A stretch of 64,000 nucleotides of DNA, taken from contig NZ_CP013481.2 in NCBI RefSeq assembly GCF_001465595.2, forward strand, positions 3,844,001 through 3,908,000, written 5' to 3'. Positions 19,815-29,416 of this stretch are shown here, piece after piece; position 1 is the first letter of the stretch, and the number at the start of each line of letters is the position of its first letter. A program made the position numbers and the translations under genes. The notes under the pieces were generated by a model, which worked only from the letters and a program-made list of their open reading frames with translations, had not been told where the DNA came from and searched no databases. This DNA comes from Pandoraea apista. Its GTDB lineage: Bacteria > Pseudomonadota > Gammaproteobacteria > Burkholderiales > Burkholderiaceae.

Positions 19815-21191
19815 TCAGGCAGAGTGAGCCTTCGCGCGAGACTGAGCGCCTACCGGCTCGCTCTCGCCACCGTCACTGTCGTCGTCAAGCTCAATGCGCT
19901 TCACCTCGCCGAGCAACAGCAAATAGCACAGCACGCCGGCAATCGCGAAGAGACTGATGAGCCCCAGCGCCCAGCCGAACGAGCCGGTCGCCTTGACGAT
20001 AAAGCCGATGGCAATCGGCGTCACGATGCCCGACAGATTGCCCGCGAAGTTCACTGCACCGCCCGTGATCCCAACCATGCCCTTCGGCGCAATGTCCGCC
20101 ACGAGCGACCACGACGCCGACGCCACGCCCTGCGCGAAGAACGCGAAGGACATAATGGCGATCACCAGCCAGTTTGCGTCGGTGAGCACGGTAAGCGACA
20201 TCGTCGGCACCAGCAACAGGCCGGTCACGATAGGTGTCTTGCGCGCCGTTCCCACCGCCACGCCGCGACGCAGCAGCCAATCGGAGAGCAATCCGCCGCA
20301 CACCACGCCAATGGACGCGGCCACGAACGGCACCGAGGTCATGCCTCCCGCTTTGAGCACCGTCATGTGGCGCTCAGTGATCAGATAGGTCGGGAACCAC
20401 GTCAGGAAAAAGTACAGCGACGATAGCGACGCAAATTTGCCCACGCAAATCGCAATGATCTGACGATTGCGGAACAGTACCAGCAGCTTGCGCCACGGGA
20501 ATTTCTGCGGGGTGGCCCGGTCCGCAGGCTTGGCCTCGACAAGTGCCCCGCCGCTGCGAATGTGCGCCAGCTCGGCCGCATTCGCCCACGAGCATTTATC
20601 CGGATCGCGATAGCCAACGTACCAGACACCGGCCCAGACGATGCCCAACAGGCCCGTCGCGTAGAAAATTTCACGCCACCCCCATGTGTGGGCAATCCAG
20701 AACAGCAGCGGCGTGAGGGCCGCCATGCCGATGTACTGCCCCACCAGATAAATGCTGGTGGCTACACCCCGCTCGCGTTGCGCGAACCAGATCGACACCA
20801 CACGGTTGTTGACCGGGAACGTGGGGGCTTCGGCAATGCCCACGCCGAGACGCATGCCGAACAACGTGACGAATCGCGTCGCGAAGCCTTGCATGAATGT
20901 CAGCACCGACCAACTGAGAATGGCGATCCCGTAGATAGCCCGCGTGCCGAAGCGGTCGATGACCCAGCCACCGGGGATATTCGCGATCACGTAAGTCCAC
21001 GCGTAGGCCGAGAAGATAAAGCCCAGTTCCACGGGACCGAGGCCGAACTCCTGCTTGAGCATCGGCGCGGCCACAGAGAGATTGGCGCGGTCGACGTAGT
21101 TGATGACCGTACCGACGAATACCAGAAAGAGCATCCAATAGCGCACCCGCGATGGGCGCGGCGAGGACGACTGGCGCAGAGAAACTGACAT
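19815..21191 (-). CDS. MFS transporter, anion:cation symporter family
   Basis: A 458-residue, 12-helix major facilitator of the ACS family, whose members take up organic anions such as hexuronates, galactonate, glucarate or aromatic acids with protons. The family signature regions NYVDRANLSVAAP in helix 1 and RFGTRAIYG after helix 2 are present. ATG 21191 (MSVSLRQ) is chosen; the longer frame to 21227 lacks a better site. It lies downstream of the porin on the same strand, so both membranes are served by one transcript. The substrate is not readable. Confidence 0.87.
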   Translation of the reverse strand: MSVSLRQSSSPRPSRVRYWMLFLVFVGTVINYVDRANLSVAAPMLKQEFGLGPVELGFIFSAYAWTYVIANIPGGWVIDRFGTRAIYGIAILSWSVLTFMQGFATRFVTLFGMRLGVGIAEAPTFPVNNRVVSIWFAQRERGVATSIYLVGQYIGMAALTPLLFWIAHTWGWREIFYATGLLGIVWAGVWYVGYRDPDKCSWANAAELAHIRSGGALVEAKPADRATPQKFPWRKLLVLFRNRQIIAICVGKFASLSSLYFFLTWFPTYLITERHMTVLKAGGMTSVPFVAASIGVVCGGLLSDWLLRRGVAVGTARKTPIVTGLLLVPTMSLTVLTDANWLVIAIMSFAFFAQGVASASWSLVADIAPKGMVGITGGAVNFAGNLSGIVTPIAIGFIVKATGSFGWALGLISLFAIAGVLCYLLLLGEVKRIELDDDSDGGESEPVGAQSRAKAHSA

Positions 21192-21286
21192 GATGAGTCT
21201 CGTAATGAGCGGCGATGCCTTCAGCACGCCGCCGAAATGCTTGCCGCCACCGGTGCGTCCGACGCCCGAACCGGTGGCGTCGCGAC

Positions 21287-22369
21287 TTAGAAGCTGTGAT
21301 ACATGCCCACGCGCAGCAGCATCTGATCGTGGTTGCTCGACGCGCCGATCGGATACGACGCGGCATTGTTATTGCCATTTGCGCCGATATACGTCACCTG
21401 TGCCTGCAATTGCGTGCGCTTCGACAACGAATAGAGGTCGCCCGCTTCGACCTGGTTGTAATGCGTGTGATTGAACGACGAGTACGAGTAGCCCAGCGTG
21501 AGCGCGTTGGCGTCCGTTACCCGGTACTCGGTGCCGACATCGTAGTTGAACATGTTGCCCGAGCCGCCCGGCGCGCGCACTTCGCTGCGCGTGTAGAGCG
21601 CATGAACGTTCCAACGCGACGAGATGCGATACGAGGCACCAATGCCTGTGTTGTTCACGGCGTCGGACTTGAATACGTTCGAGGCCGACAGCCCCGACTG
21701 GCCGAAGATCGACGTGATGCCCAGACGCGACGAGAAATCGAAGGTCCGCTTGTTGATGCTCACGTAGGTCGCGGCGACAGAAAGCGGGCCGTTGTCGTAC
21801 TTCACATAGCCGCCAGCCGTGCGGCCGAGTGCATTGCCGCCCGCGAAGCCGTACATCAGGCCGCCGGTCAGACCGTGAAAGCTCGCGCTGTTCCATTTGA
21901 CCGCATTGTCGACCTGCGACGAGTTGGCCAGATTGTCGAGGTTACCCGGGTGGTAGGCATACAGATTGTGTTGCCAGAAACCGTTCGAGTAGCGAATCGA
22001 AACGTCTTGCATGAAGTCTGTCTGATGGCCGATCGATACCGTGCCGAATCGATCGCTGGCAAGACCGACCCATGCCTGACGGTTCCACTCCACGCCGCTG
22101 TTAATGAGCGCCCCGCTGCTCGTGTTGAAGCCCTGCTCCAACTGGAACACTGCGGACAGTCCGCCACCGAGGTCTTCACGGCCTTTCAGGCCAAAGCGAT
22201 CGGGTTGCCCGATGCCGGCATCCATCTTGAACAAACGACCACCGCCCTGATTGCTCACGTACGTGAGGCCATCGTCGATCGTCCCGTAAATTTGCAACGA
22301 ATTGCCTGCGGCATTGGCCGCGCCAACGCATGCCAAAAGGCAGACTGCGCCGATACTGCGTCTCTTCAC
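21287..22369 (-). CDS. outer-membrane porin (Gram-negative trimeric type)
   Basis: A 360-residue porin of the betaproteobacterial OmpC-like family: signal peptide ending near residue 21 (GAANA), then NSLQIYGTIDDGLTYVSN as the first strand, alternating beta strands throughout, and a C-terminal Phe (RVGMYHSF) needed for barrel insertion. It starts at GTG 22369 with AGGAG six bases upstream. It stands before the ACS-family permease and under a conspicuous 41-bp palindrome, so it is probably a regulated substrate-specific pore rather than the general porin. Confidence 0.9.
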   Translation of the reverse strand: MKRRSIGAVCLLACVGAANAAGNSLQIYGTIDDGLTYVSNQGGGRLFKMDAGIGQPDRFGLKGREDLGGGLSAVFQLEQGFNTSSGALINSGVEWNRQAWVGLASDRFGTVSIGHQTDFMQDVSIRYSNGFWQHNLYAYHPGNLDNLANSSQVDNAVKWNSASFHGLTGGLMYGFAGGNALGRTAGGYVKYDNGPLSVAATYVSINKRTFDFSSRLGITSIFGQSGLSASNVFKSDAVNNTGIGASYRISSRWNVHALYTRSEVRAPGGSGNMFNYDVGTEYRVTDANALTLGYSYSSFNHTHYNQVEAGDLYSLSKRTQLQAQVTYIGANGNNNAASYPIGASSNHDQMLLRVGMYHSF

Positions 22370-22466
22370 CTTCCACTCCTGTAGCGCTTCCTGATGCCTG
22401 AGGCTGACTGGCGCCCCATGCCGGCAAGGTTGACGTCACCCGAGACGCGCCCGCCGATGCATCGTT

Positions 22467-22507
22467 ATTGTCTCACCTATGAAACAATGGTTAATAGGTG
22501 AGACAAT
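22467..22507. promoter_or_regulatory. 41-bp palindrome, candidate IclR operator of the porin/permease genes
   Basis: Perfect 14-bp arms (ATTGTCTCACCTAT at 22467-22480 and ATAGGTGAGACAAT at 22494-22507) flank a 13-base centre that is itself largely symmetric. The centre resembles the TGAAACAnTGTTTCA site of KdgR, an IclR-family protein. It lies about 98 bases before the porin start and next to an iclR-type gene. There is no T-run, so a terminator is unlikely. Control by the neighbouring IclR protein is inference. Confidence 0.6.
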
Positions 22508-22680
22508 TATGGCGAAGTGAATACCGCGAGACAAGCAGAAAATAAGTCTGCGTTTATTGATGTTGCGCAAATGCTAATGACAAAGGCTTCGCGCGTCTGC
22601 GGGAAAAATTTGAGGAAGGTTCAGTGCGGCAGGCTGGCAGGCGCATGACTGCGCGAGCCGATGGGGCGTTGAAACGCGGA

Positions 22681-22716
22681 GGGGGGGATGACCCGCACGC
22701 GAGTGCGGGGGGGGGG
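22681..22716. repeat. G7 and G10 tracts flanking a 7-bp hairpin
   Basis: Runs of seven (22681-22687) and ten (22707-22716) G flank CCCGCAC-GCGA-GTGCGGG (22692-22709). This is non-coding and possibly variable in length. The rest of the 22370-22948 gap, apart from the palindrome, holds no supported gene. Confidence 0.5.
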
Positions 22717-22948
22717 AAGTGCGTGGGCGGACTTAGCGGCACTTATCGCGCCGTGTGGTCACTCATTGCGTATGCGTCGGGTCGGTGCAGATCGAGAATC
22801 TGTCTTTGTCCCGCTGTCGAGGCGTCAGGCTTGTGATGACTAAAGGAATGTTGTTCAGTATGCGAGCGCCTCATGTGACATTCGATTGTCGAATCGCGGA
22901 ATGCCACGGCGCGCACGACTTCGCTAAGGCGATATACCGCACGAGCGC

Positions 22949-23749
22949 CTATACGACGTTCGCGCGCTCCTCACGATAGTTGAGCTTGTGCGAAAGCTCG
23001 TCGGCAGCAGACACGACTTTCTCCACGATCCCGTTCTCGAGCAAATCCGCTTCGACGCGCGCCTGCGGAATCGTCACGCTGATCACGGCAGCGATCTGTC
23101 CACGATGATTGCGCACGGGTGCGGCAATCGTCGAAATGTTCTGCTCGAAGAATGCCTGGCTCATGCTGTAGCCGCGAGCGATGTCTTCCTGAACCACGCG
23201 GTAAAGCGCTTCCACCGTCGTCGGCGTGTGTGCCGTGTAGGCTTCGAGTTTGCGCTCCGGGTAAAGCTGCTTGAGCGACGGCAGCGAATAATCACCCAGC
23301 AGAATGTGCCCTACCGCTGTGGCATGTGCCGGCAAACGTGTGCCCACGCGCACCGTACCAAACACCAGTTCTCGGCTCGCGGCCTTGGCGACGAACACGG
23401 CATCGCGCTGATCGAGAATCAGAATATGGCTCGAGAAACCCGTCGCATCACGCAACTTCTCGATGACCGGCGTGCCGAGATCGGTCAGCTCCAGCGAATT
23501 CAGATATTCAAACCCGAGGCGCAGCACCGCCACCCCAAGCCGGTAATGACGCTCGTCGCCGGCCTTCTCGATGAAGCCCTCGGCTTCGAGCGTCTGCAAC
23601 AGACGGAACACCGTGGAGCGCGGGATATCCAGACGCCGCGCAAGATCGGCCCCGGCCAGCACGGGCTCGCGCGCGGAAAAGGTCATGAGAATGCGCAGGC
23701 CGCGCTCAAGACCCGGGACGGAGTATTTGTTATCGCTGTCGTTGCTCAT
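22949..23749 (-). CDS. IclR-family transcriptional regulator
   Basis: A 266-residue regulator with an N-terminal winged helix-turn-helix (GLERGLRILMTFS..., with DLARRLDIPRSTVFRLLQTLEAEGFI near residue 40) and the C-terminal IclR effector domain from about residue 80. ATG 23749 gives MSNDSDN; a GTG at 23764 is also in frame and no ribosome site decides. It faces the porin and ACS permease genes downstream on the same strand, across a gap that contains the 41-bp palindrome. The ligand is probably the acid carried by that permease. Confidence 0.85.
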   Translation of the reverse strand: MSNDSDNKYSVPGLERGLRILMTFSAREPVLAGADLARRLDIPRSTVFRLLQTLEAEGFIEKAGDERHYRLGVAVLRLGFEYLNSLELTDLGTPVIEKLRDATGFSSHILILDQRDAVFVAKAASRELVFGTVRVGTRLPAHATAVGHILLGDYSLPSLKQLYPERKLEAYTAHTPTTVEALYRVVQEDIARGYSMSQAFFEQNISTIAAPVRNHRGQIAAVISVTIPQARVEADLLENGIVEKVVSAADELSHKLNYREERANVV

Positions 23750-23954
23750 GCCGTTTGCGCACACTGGCGCCGACCGGTGGTGCGGCAGTTCCGCGCAACC
23801 GATAGACGATATTCATGGAAGGCGCACATTATAGGCTACGGGCCTGCCACCCCGCCATGACGGAACGCGACACCGCGACCGGGCCACTTTCTCACGCAAC
23901 GAGACTCGGTTGCGCCGCCCGCTTCGCGGGTTGCGCCCGTTCTCGCGACATGGT

Positions 23955-24247
23955 GCCCAAGTTGAGCGCAGGCCGGCACCCAACTTGGGCGAATCGCCTT
24001 CGGCATGGGTCATGCACCGCAATGGGGGTAATTCCGAAGCGCGTCGACTCCCGCTTTTTGTCATCATTGCGCCTGCAAGCTTGACAAGCTGGCGCATGTG
24101 GAGCGAGACACCGTGGCCCGAGCCGAGAACAACAATCGATCCGGACTGGCCAAAAGGCACGTATTCCTTTTCTCCTGACGCTTTTGCGATTGCCTATCCC
24201 AATAGCCACTCAGGAGCTGCGCCCACCTGCCAAGTGGGCGTTTTTTT
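23955..24247 (+). ncRNA. candidate structured RNA ending in an intrinsic terminator
   Basis: Within a 729-base gap without a clear gene, three stems follow in order: GCCCAAGTTG/CAACTTGGGC (23955-23964 with 23981-23990), a two-part stem TGCGCC...GGCGCA enclosing AGCTTG/CAAGCT (24068-24096), and the terminator hairpin at 24220-24240 with seven T. Nothing upstream on the plus strand is an obvious gene for this terminator to end. A small RNA or a leader is therefore plausible. No promoter was clearly seen and no known family is recognised. Confidence 0.35.
24220..24247 (+). terminator. intrinsic terminator
   Basis: A seven-base-pair stem CGCCCAC/GTGGGCG with a seven-base loop is followed directly by TTTTTTT (24241-24247). 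This is a textbook plus-strand terminator, although no recognised gene lies immediately upstream. Confidence 0.8.
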
Positions 24248-24478
24248 GCTGGTTAAACGCTCCCTTCGCTGTGTGGTTCGACCCCGCCCGCGGTGTTCTT
24301 CACGAGAGAACCCGATGCCCTGGCATGCTTGTTGCTTGTGTTTCCAGCATCGGGGAACGACGCCGCCTTGGCCGAGGTTTCATTGATAAGCACGCACCAG
24401 ATTGCATCGGTACCTGCCAGATCGTGAAGCCCGGACTCGCCCCCTGCGGCGCCTCCGTTTGTTTTGGGTCGAGGTGTT

Positions 24479-24874
24479 ATGTTTACTGAACTGAGCGACG
24501 TTGAATGGCACGCCCTGCGTGATCTGATTTGCGACCGACCGGTCCGTACGGAACGACGCGGCCGCCCTCAAGTCGAGCAGCGCACGCTGACCAATGCTGT
24601 CTTGTGGGTGCTGTTCACTGGCGAAAGCTGGTCCAAACTGCCGATGCAATACCCTTCCGTACCGACTTGCCGCCGCAAACTCAACGAGTGGCGCGAATCG
24701 GGCATGCTCGATACGATCCTGAAACGCCTGCAACAATCGGGCCGCGATATCAGCGCCTGTGCAGGTCAAATCAGCAAGCCGGCGCGCAGCACGCCGTGCG
24801 GCGACACCGATCGCCTGCGCGGGGTGTTCTGGACGAACCCGGCGTCGTGGAAACCGCCGGTTGCCATGCGTTGA
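24479..24874 (+). CDS. IS5-type transposase N-terminal domain protein (DUF4096-like), orphan
   Basis: A 131-residue protein whose first 90 residues resemble the N-terminal DNA-binding domain of IS5-group transposases (LSDVEWHALRDLI...RRGRPQVEQRTLTNAVLWVLFTGESWSKLP...CRRKLNEWRESGMLDTI). The DDE catalytic domain is absent and no terminal inverted repeats are visible, so it cannot be a complete element. Either it is an IS remnant or a domesticated DNA-binding protein. The reading frame is intact and starts at ATG 24479. The last 40 residues look unrelated to transposases. Confidence 0.6.
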   Translation: MFTELSDVEWHALRDLICDRPVRTERRGRPQVEQRTLTNAVLWVLFTGESWSKLPMQYPSVPTCRRKLNEWRESGMLDTILKRLQQSGRDISACAGQISKPARSTPCGDTDRLRGVFWTNPASWKPPVAMR

Positions 24875-25043
24875 ACGGCCTAGATCGGCCCTGATCGGCC
24901 GATATGCCGGAACAACGCGATTGCAATTGTTTTCCTTCGACAGGAATGTCCGCGCAACGCTCGCGGCACCGTCGGGCAGGCATTACGGGGTTAGCCAGAT
25001 AGCAGCCAATACGCGAGATGTGACCACGGGGCCACGTCTCGCG

Positions 25044-26156
25044 TCAAAGCGCTGCGCGCACCGCTTCGGCAATGGCCAATGAGGCCGTCAGGCCGGGCGA
25101 CTCGATACCGAACAGGTTGACGAGTCCCGCAGCACCATGCACCGCCGGCCCGTCGATACGGAAGTCTGCCGACGCGTCTCCCGGTCCGCTGATCTTCGGT
25201 CGAATGCCGGCATAGCCGGGTTGCAACGCGCCGTCTGCCAGCGCCGGCCAATAGCGCCGCACCGCTGCGTAAAAACCATCGCCATCCGCTGGATCGACCG
25301 TATAGTCGATCTCGTCGATCCATTGCACGTTTGGCCCGAAGCGCGCTTGCCCCGCGAGATCGAGCGTCAGGTGTACGCCGAGCCCGCCCGGCTCGGGCAC
25401 CGGATAAATCAGGTGCGAGAACGGCGCGCGCTGCGCACACGTGAAGTAACTACCCTTCGCGTAGTAGCGCTGAGGAATGTGCTCGGGCGCCAATCCGACG
25501 AACGTGCGCGCAATGTCGACGGCATAGAGTCCGGCGCTGTTGACAACGGTATTCGCGAGCAGTGTCGATGTCGCGCCCTGCGTCTGCACATCCAGTTCGA
25601 TCCCGTCGGCACGGCCCGCCTGACCAACCCGGGCGCCAACGACGCGCGCGTCGAACGCAAGCATTGCGCCGGCGTTCTCCGCGTCCCCCTGCAAAGCCAG
25701 CATAAGCCCGTGGCTATCGACAATGCCCGTTGACGGGGACAGCAGTGCACCAAAAGTGTGCAGCGCCGGTTCAAGACGGGCGGCGTCCCCGGCGCTCAGC
25801 CATTGCAAGTCGTCGACACCACTGGCGCGCGCGTTGGCGGCAATGGCTTCGAGTTCGCCTACCTGATGGTCGGTGGTCGCAACGATCAGCTTGCCGCAGC
25901 GGCGATGCTCAACGCCATGCGAGGCGCAGAACTCGTACAGCCGATGCTTGCCCTCGACGCACAGCTTGGCCTTGAGCGAGCCCGGCGGATAGTAGATACC
26001 ACCGTGAATGACTTCGCTGTTACGCGAACTCGTGCCGGTGCCGATCGCGCGCTCGGATTCCAGAATGATCACCTCGCGGCCGGCCATGGCCAGAGCCCGT
26101 GCAACGGCCAATCCCACCACGCCTGCGCCGATCACGACGCAATCGACTTTGTCCAT
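25044..26156 (-). CDS. lhgO: FAD-dependent L-2-hydroxyglutarate dehydrogenase-like protein
   Basis: A 370-residue DAO-fold flavoprotein with the FAD dinucleotide motif [16 protein letters not shown] at residues 7-22 and the LhgO-type segment [21 protein letters not shown]. LhgO oxidises L-2-hydroxyglutarate to 2-oxoglutarate and feeds electrons to the respiratory chain. AAGGA precedes ATG 26156. EtfA and EtfB lie directly upstream on the same strand and a D-2-hydroxyglutarate dehydrogenase-like gene lies further up, so the locus seems devoted to 2-hydroxyacids of both configurations. Another 2-hydroxyacid or amino acid substrate cannot be excluded. Confidence 0.8.
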   Translation of the reverse strand: MDKVDCVVIGAGVVGLAVARALAMAGREVIILESERAIGTGTSSRNSEVIHGGIYYPPGSLKAKLCVEGKHRLYEFCASHGVEHRRCGKLIVATTDHQVGELEAIAANARASGVDDLQWLSAGDAARLEPALHTFGALLSPSTGIVDSHGLMLALQGDAENAGAMLAFDARVVGARVGQAGRADGIELDVQTQGATSTLLANTVVNSAGLYAVDIARTFVGLAPEHIPQRYYAKGSYFTCAQRAPFSHLIYPVPEPGGLGVHLTLDLAGQARFGPNVQWIDEIDYTVDPADGDGFYAAVRRYWPALADGALQPGYAGIRPKISGPGDASADFRIDGPAVHGAAGLVNLFGIESPGLTASLAIAEAVRAAL

Positions 26157-26280
26157 TGCTGTTCCTTGATTACCTTCCGATTCGCATGAAGACACCCGAC
26201 CGTTGCCGGCCAGCCTCCTCATGCGGATCGGCTGCGGGAGGCACTTGCCTGCGCTCCCGCAACCTCACCTCACGACACGC

Positions 26281-27213
26281 TTACAGCGCGCCCGTGAGCT
26301 CCGGCACCACCGTGAACAGATCGCCCACCAGGCCGTAATCCGCCACCGAGAAAATCGGCGCCTCCGGATCCTTGTTGATCGCCACGATCACCTTCGAATC
26401 CTTCATCCCCGCCAAGTGCTGAATCGCACCCGAGATGCCCACTGCGATGTACAACTGCGGCGCCACGATCTTGCCCGTCTGACCCACCTGATAGTCGTTC
26501 GGCACATACCCCGCGTCGACCGCCGCACGCGAGGCGCCCAGCGCCGCACCCAGCTTGTCCGCCAACGGCTCGAGCACCTTCGTGTAGTTCTCGCCGCTGC
26601 CCAGACCCCGGCCGCCCGAGACGATGATCTTCGCGCTCGTGAGCTCCGGACGGTCCAGCTTCGTCACCTCACGGCCCACGAACTGCGACAACCCCGCGTC
26701 CGGCGTCGCCGACACCGCTTCCACCGCCGCGCTGCCTCCCGTGGCCGCTGCCGGGTCGAAACCCGTCGAGCGCACCGTGATCACCTTCACCTTGTCCGCG
26801 CTTTGCACCGTCGCAATCGCGTTGCCCGCGTAGATCGGACGCTCGAACGTGTCCGCGCTGTCCACCTTCGTGATGTCCGAGATCTGCGCCACGTCCAGCA
26901 GCGCTGCCACACGCGGCGCGATGTTCTTACCGTACGCCGTCGCCGGGGCCAGAATGTGCGAATAGTTGCCCGCGATCGACACCACCTCATCGGCGATGTT
27001 CTCCGCCAAGCCATCGGCGAAGTACGGCGCGTCGGCCAGCAACACTGTCTTCACGCCTGCGATCTGCGCTGCCGCATCGGCCGCCGCCTTCGCGTTGCTG
27101 CCCGCCACCAGCACATGCACGTCCTCGCCGCATTGCAGCGCTGCCGTCACCGTGTTGAGCGTCGCCGCCTTGATCGATTGGTTGTCGTGTTCTGCGATTA
27201 CCAAAATGCTCAT
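26281..27213 (-). CDS. etfA: electron transfer flavoprotein, alpha subunit
   Basis: A 310-residue ETF alpha chain (FixB family). The C-terminal FAD-binding domain carries [31 protein letters not shown] and [18 protein letters not shown]. With EtfB it accepts electrons from flavin dehydrogenases such as acyl-CoA and 2-hydroxyacid dehydrogenases and hands them to ETF-quinone oxidoreductase. It lies 13 bases after etfB and so shares its transcript. Confidence 0.97.
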   Translation of the reverse strand: MSILVIAEHDNQSIKAATLNTVTAALQCGEDVHVLVAGSNAKAAADAAAQIAGVKTVLLADAPYFADGLAENIADEVVSIAGNYSHILAPATAYGKNIAPRVAALLDVAQISDITKVDSADTFERPIYAGNAIATVQSADKVKVITVRSTGFDPAAATGGSAAVEAVSATPDAGLSQFVGREVTKLDRPELTSAKIIVSGGRGLGSGENYTKVLEPLADKLGAALGASRAAVDAGYVPNDYQVGQTGKIVAPQLYIAVGISGAIQHLAGMKDSKVIVAINKDPEAPIFSVADYGLVGDLFTVVPELTGAL

Positions 27214-27226
27214 CTCGTCGTCTCCC

Positions 27227-27976
27227 TTAGATGACCTTGGCTTCAGTCTTCAGTTTCTCGACGAGCGCTGCCACGTCCGCCACCTTCACCCCCGCACTGC
27301 GCTTGGGCGGCTCGGCCACCTTCAGCGTCTTCAGGCGCGGCGCCACATCCACCCCAAGATCCGCCGGCTTGACGGTCTCCAGCGGCTTCTTCTTCGCCTT
27401 CATGATGTTGGGCAGCGTCACGTAACGCGGCTCGTTCAGGCGCAGGTCCGTCGTGATCACCGCCGGCAGCGACAGCGACACGGTCTCCAGCCCTCCGTCC
27501 ACTTCGCGCGTGACCTGAGCCCGGTTGTCCGCCACCGTCACCTTCGAGGCGAACGTCGCCTGCGGCAGCTTCGCCAGCGCCGCGAGCATCTGACCGGTTT
27601 GATTGGAATCGTCGTCGATCGCCTGCTTGCCCAGGATCACCAGTTGCGGCTGCTCCTTGTCCACGATCGCCTTGAGCAGCTTGGCCACCGCCAGCGGCTG
27701 CAGTTCTTCGTCCGACTCGATCAGGATCGCCCGATCCGCGCCGATGGCCAGCGCCGTGCGCAGCGTCTCCTGCGACTGCGTCACGCCCGCCGACACCGCG
27801 ATCACCTCCGTCGCCACGCCCGCTTCCTTCAGGCGCACCGCCTCTTCCACCGCGATTTCGTCGAACGGATTCATCGACATCTTCACGTTCGCGATATCGA
27901 CGCCGCTGCCGTCGCTCTTCACGCGAACCTTTACGTTGTAATCCACTACCCGTTTGACCGGTACCAGGATCTTCAT
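27227..27976 (-). CDS. etfB: electron transfer flavoprotein, beta subunit
   Basis: A 249-residue ETF beta chain starting [19 protein letters not shown], with the AMP-binding segment and the family loop [18 protein letters not shown] 27976 has GGGAG upstream. It forms a heterodimer with EtfA in the cytoplasm. Placement next to two flavin 2-hydroxyacid dehydrogenase genes suggests they, and the acyl-CoA dehydrogenase at 14.6-15.7 kb, are electron donors. Confidence 0.97.
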   Translation of the reverse strand: MKILVPVKRVVDYNVKVRVKSDGSGVDIANVKMSMNPFDEIAVEEAVRLKEAGVATEVIAVSAGVTQSQETLRTALAIGADRAILIESDEELQPLAVAKLLKAIVDKEQPQLVILGKQAIDDDSNQTGQMLAALAKLPQATFASKVTVADNRAQVTREVDGGLETVSLSLPAVITTDLRLNEPRYVTLPNIMKAKKKPLETVKPADLGVDVAPRLKTLKVAEPPKRSAGVKVADVAALVEKLKTEAKVI

Positions 27977-28051
27977 GCACAACTCCCTTGATTCAGAAAA
28001 CCCGGGAGGCGGGCCGACTCGACGGCGCTCGCCCCCCCGGAAGATACGAAC

Positions 28052-29281
28052 TTACTCGATCTCGCGCCCTTTCGTCTCGGGCAACAAGAATGCGGTGACC
28101 AGTACGACAAGATAGGCACCGCCGGCAAACATGCCGATGGCGGTTCCCAGGCCGCTGGTCTTGGCCAGATACCCGACAAGACTCGGAAACAGCGCGCCGA
28201 TGCCGCGCCCGAAGTTATACGCGAAGCCTTGCCCATTGGCACGCACCGCCGACGGAAACAGCTCGGTGAGATAAGCGCCCATGCCGCTGAAAATGCCCGA
28301 TGCCGCGAAACCCAGCGGGAAGCCCAGGATCAGCATCTGGTCATTACTCAGTTGAAACTGTGTATAAGCATAGATGCTCGCCCCCGACAGCACGGCGAAG
28401 ATCAGCAGATTCGCGCGCCGGCCCAGACGGTCGGTCAGATAGGCCCCCGTCAGGTAGCCGATGAACGACCCCAGAATGATCACAAGCAAATATCCGCCGG
28501 TACCGATGACCGAGAGATGACGCTCGGTCTTCAGGAACGTCGGCAGCCACGTCGTCACGGCATAGTAGCCACCCTGCACGCCGGTGCACAGCAGCGCCGA
28601 GAGCGCCGTCGTCTTGATAAGCGAAGGCGAGAAGATCGCCCAGGCCGACGTGCGCTTGGCCGCCCGCTCCTCTTGCTTGCGCGTACGCTCGAACAGCTCA
28701 GGCTCCGGCACATGCTTCCGGATGTAAAGCACGAACACCGCCGGAATCACGCCAATCCAGAACAGCGCGCGCCAGGCGTACTCCTCCGGCAACAGGGAGA
28801 ACGACGCCGTGTAGCACAGCGCCGCCACCGCCCAGCCGATCGCCCAGCCGCTTTGCACGGTGCCGACGGCGCGTCCGCGATACTCGGTGCGCACAATCTC
28901 GCCCATGAGCACCGAGCCGACCGCCCATTCACCACCGAAGCCCAGCCCCTGCAACGCGCGCAGCACGAAGATCTGTTCGAAGTTCTGCGCAAAGCCGATC
29001 AGAATCGTGCAGATCGAGAACCACAGAATCGTGGCTTGCAGAATGCGGACACGGCCGAACCGATCGGCAAGCACGCCCGCCACCCAGCCGCCAATGGCCG
29101 AGAACAACAGCGTGACGGTGGCCAGCATGCCGGCCTGCCCCTTATCGATACTGAATACGGTGATCAGCGTCGAGATCACGAAAGTGAACACCATGAAATC
29201 GAGCGCATCGAGCGCCCAGCCACCGAACGCCGCGATAAAGGTGCGCCGCTCGGTTGGGTTCATCTGGCGATACCAATCCAT
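28052..29281 (-). CDS. MFS transporter, SHS/carboxylate type
   Basis: A 409-residue, 12-helix major facilitator with the sialate/lactate:H+ symporter layout (start MDWYRQMNPTERRTFIAAFGGWALDALDFMVFTF, and the ADRFGRVRIL motif between helices 2 and 3). Relatives import monocarboxylates and small organic acids. AGGAGGAG stands before ATG 29281. Between etfBA and the LigI-like hydrolase, it is the probable importer of the acid metabolised by the surrounding enzymes. Confidence 0.85.
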   Translation of the reverse strand: MDWYRQMNPTERRTFIAAFGGWALDALDFMVFTFVISTLITVFSIDKGQAGMLATVTLLFSAIGGWVAGVLADRFGRVRILQATILWFSICTILIGFAQNFEQIFVLRALQGLGFGGEWAVGSVLMGEIVRTEYRGRAVGTVQSGWAIGWAVAALCYTASFSLLPEEYAWRALFWIGVIPAVFVLYIRKHVPEPELFERTRKQEERAAKRTSAWAIFSPSLIKTTALSALLCTGVQGGYYAVTTWLPTFLKTERHLSVIGTGGYLLVIILGSFIGYLTGAYLTDRLGRRANLLIFAVLSGASIYAYTQFQLSNDQMLILGFPLGFAASGIFSGMGAYLTELFPSAVRANGQGFAYNFGRGIGALFPSLVGYLAKTSGLGTAIGMFAGGAYLVVLVTAFLLPETKGREIE

Positions 29282-29416
29282 CTTGTCTCCTCCTCTTGTA
29301 CCCGTGAACTGCAAGAGCGCGAGGTGCGCCCGGTTAGGATGAACTTCAGTAATGAGAACGTCAGTGCATCGAGTGGCAACGCGGCAGTCTGTGCAACCGC
29401 GTGTGCCCGTGCATCG

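Noticed and set aside
22692..22716. GC hairpin followed by a G10 run considered as a terminator
   Set aside because: Neither strand has the required T-run; it is left as a repeat curiosity.
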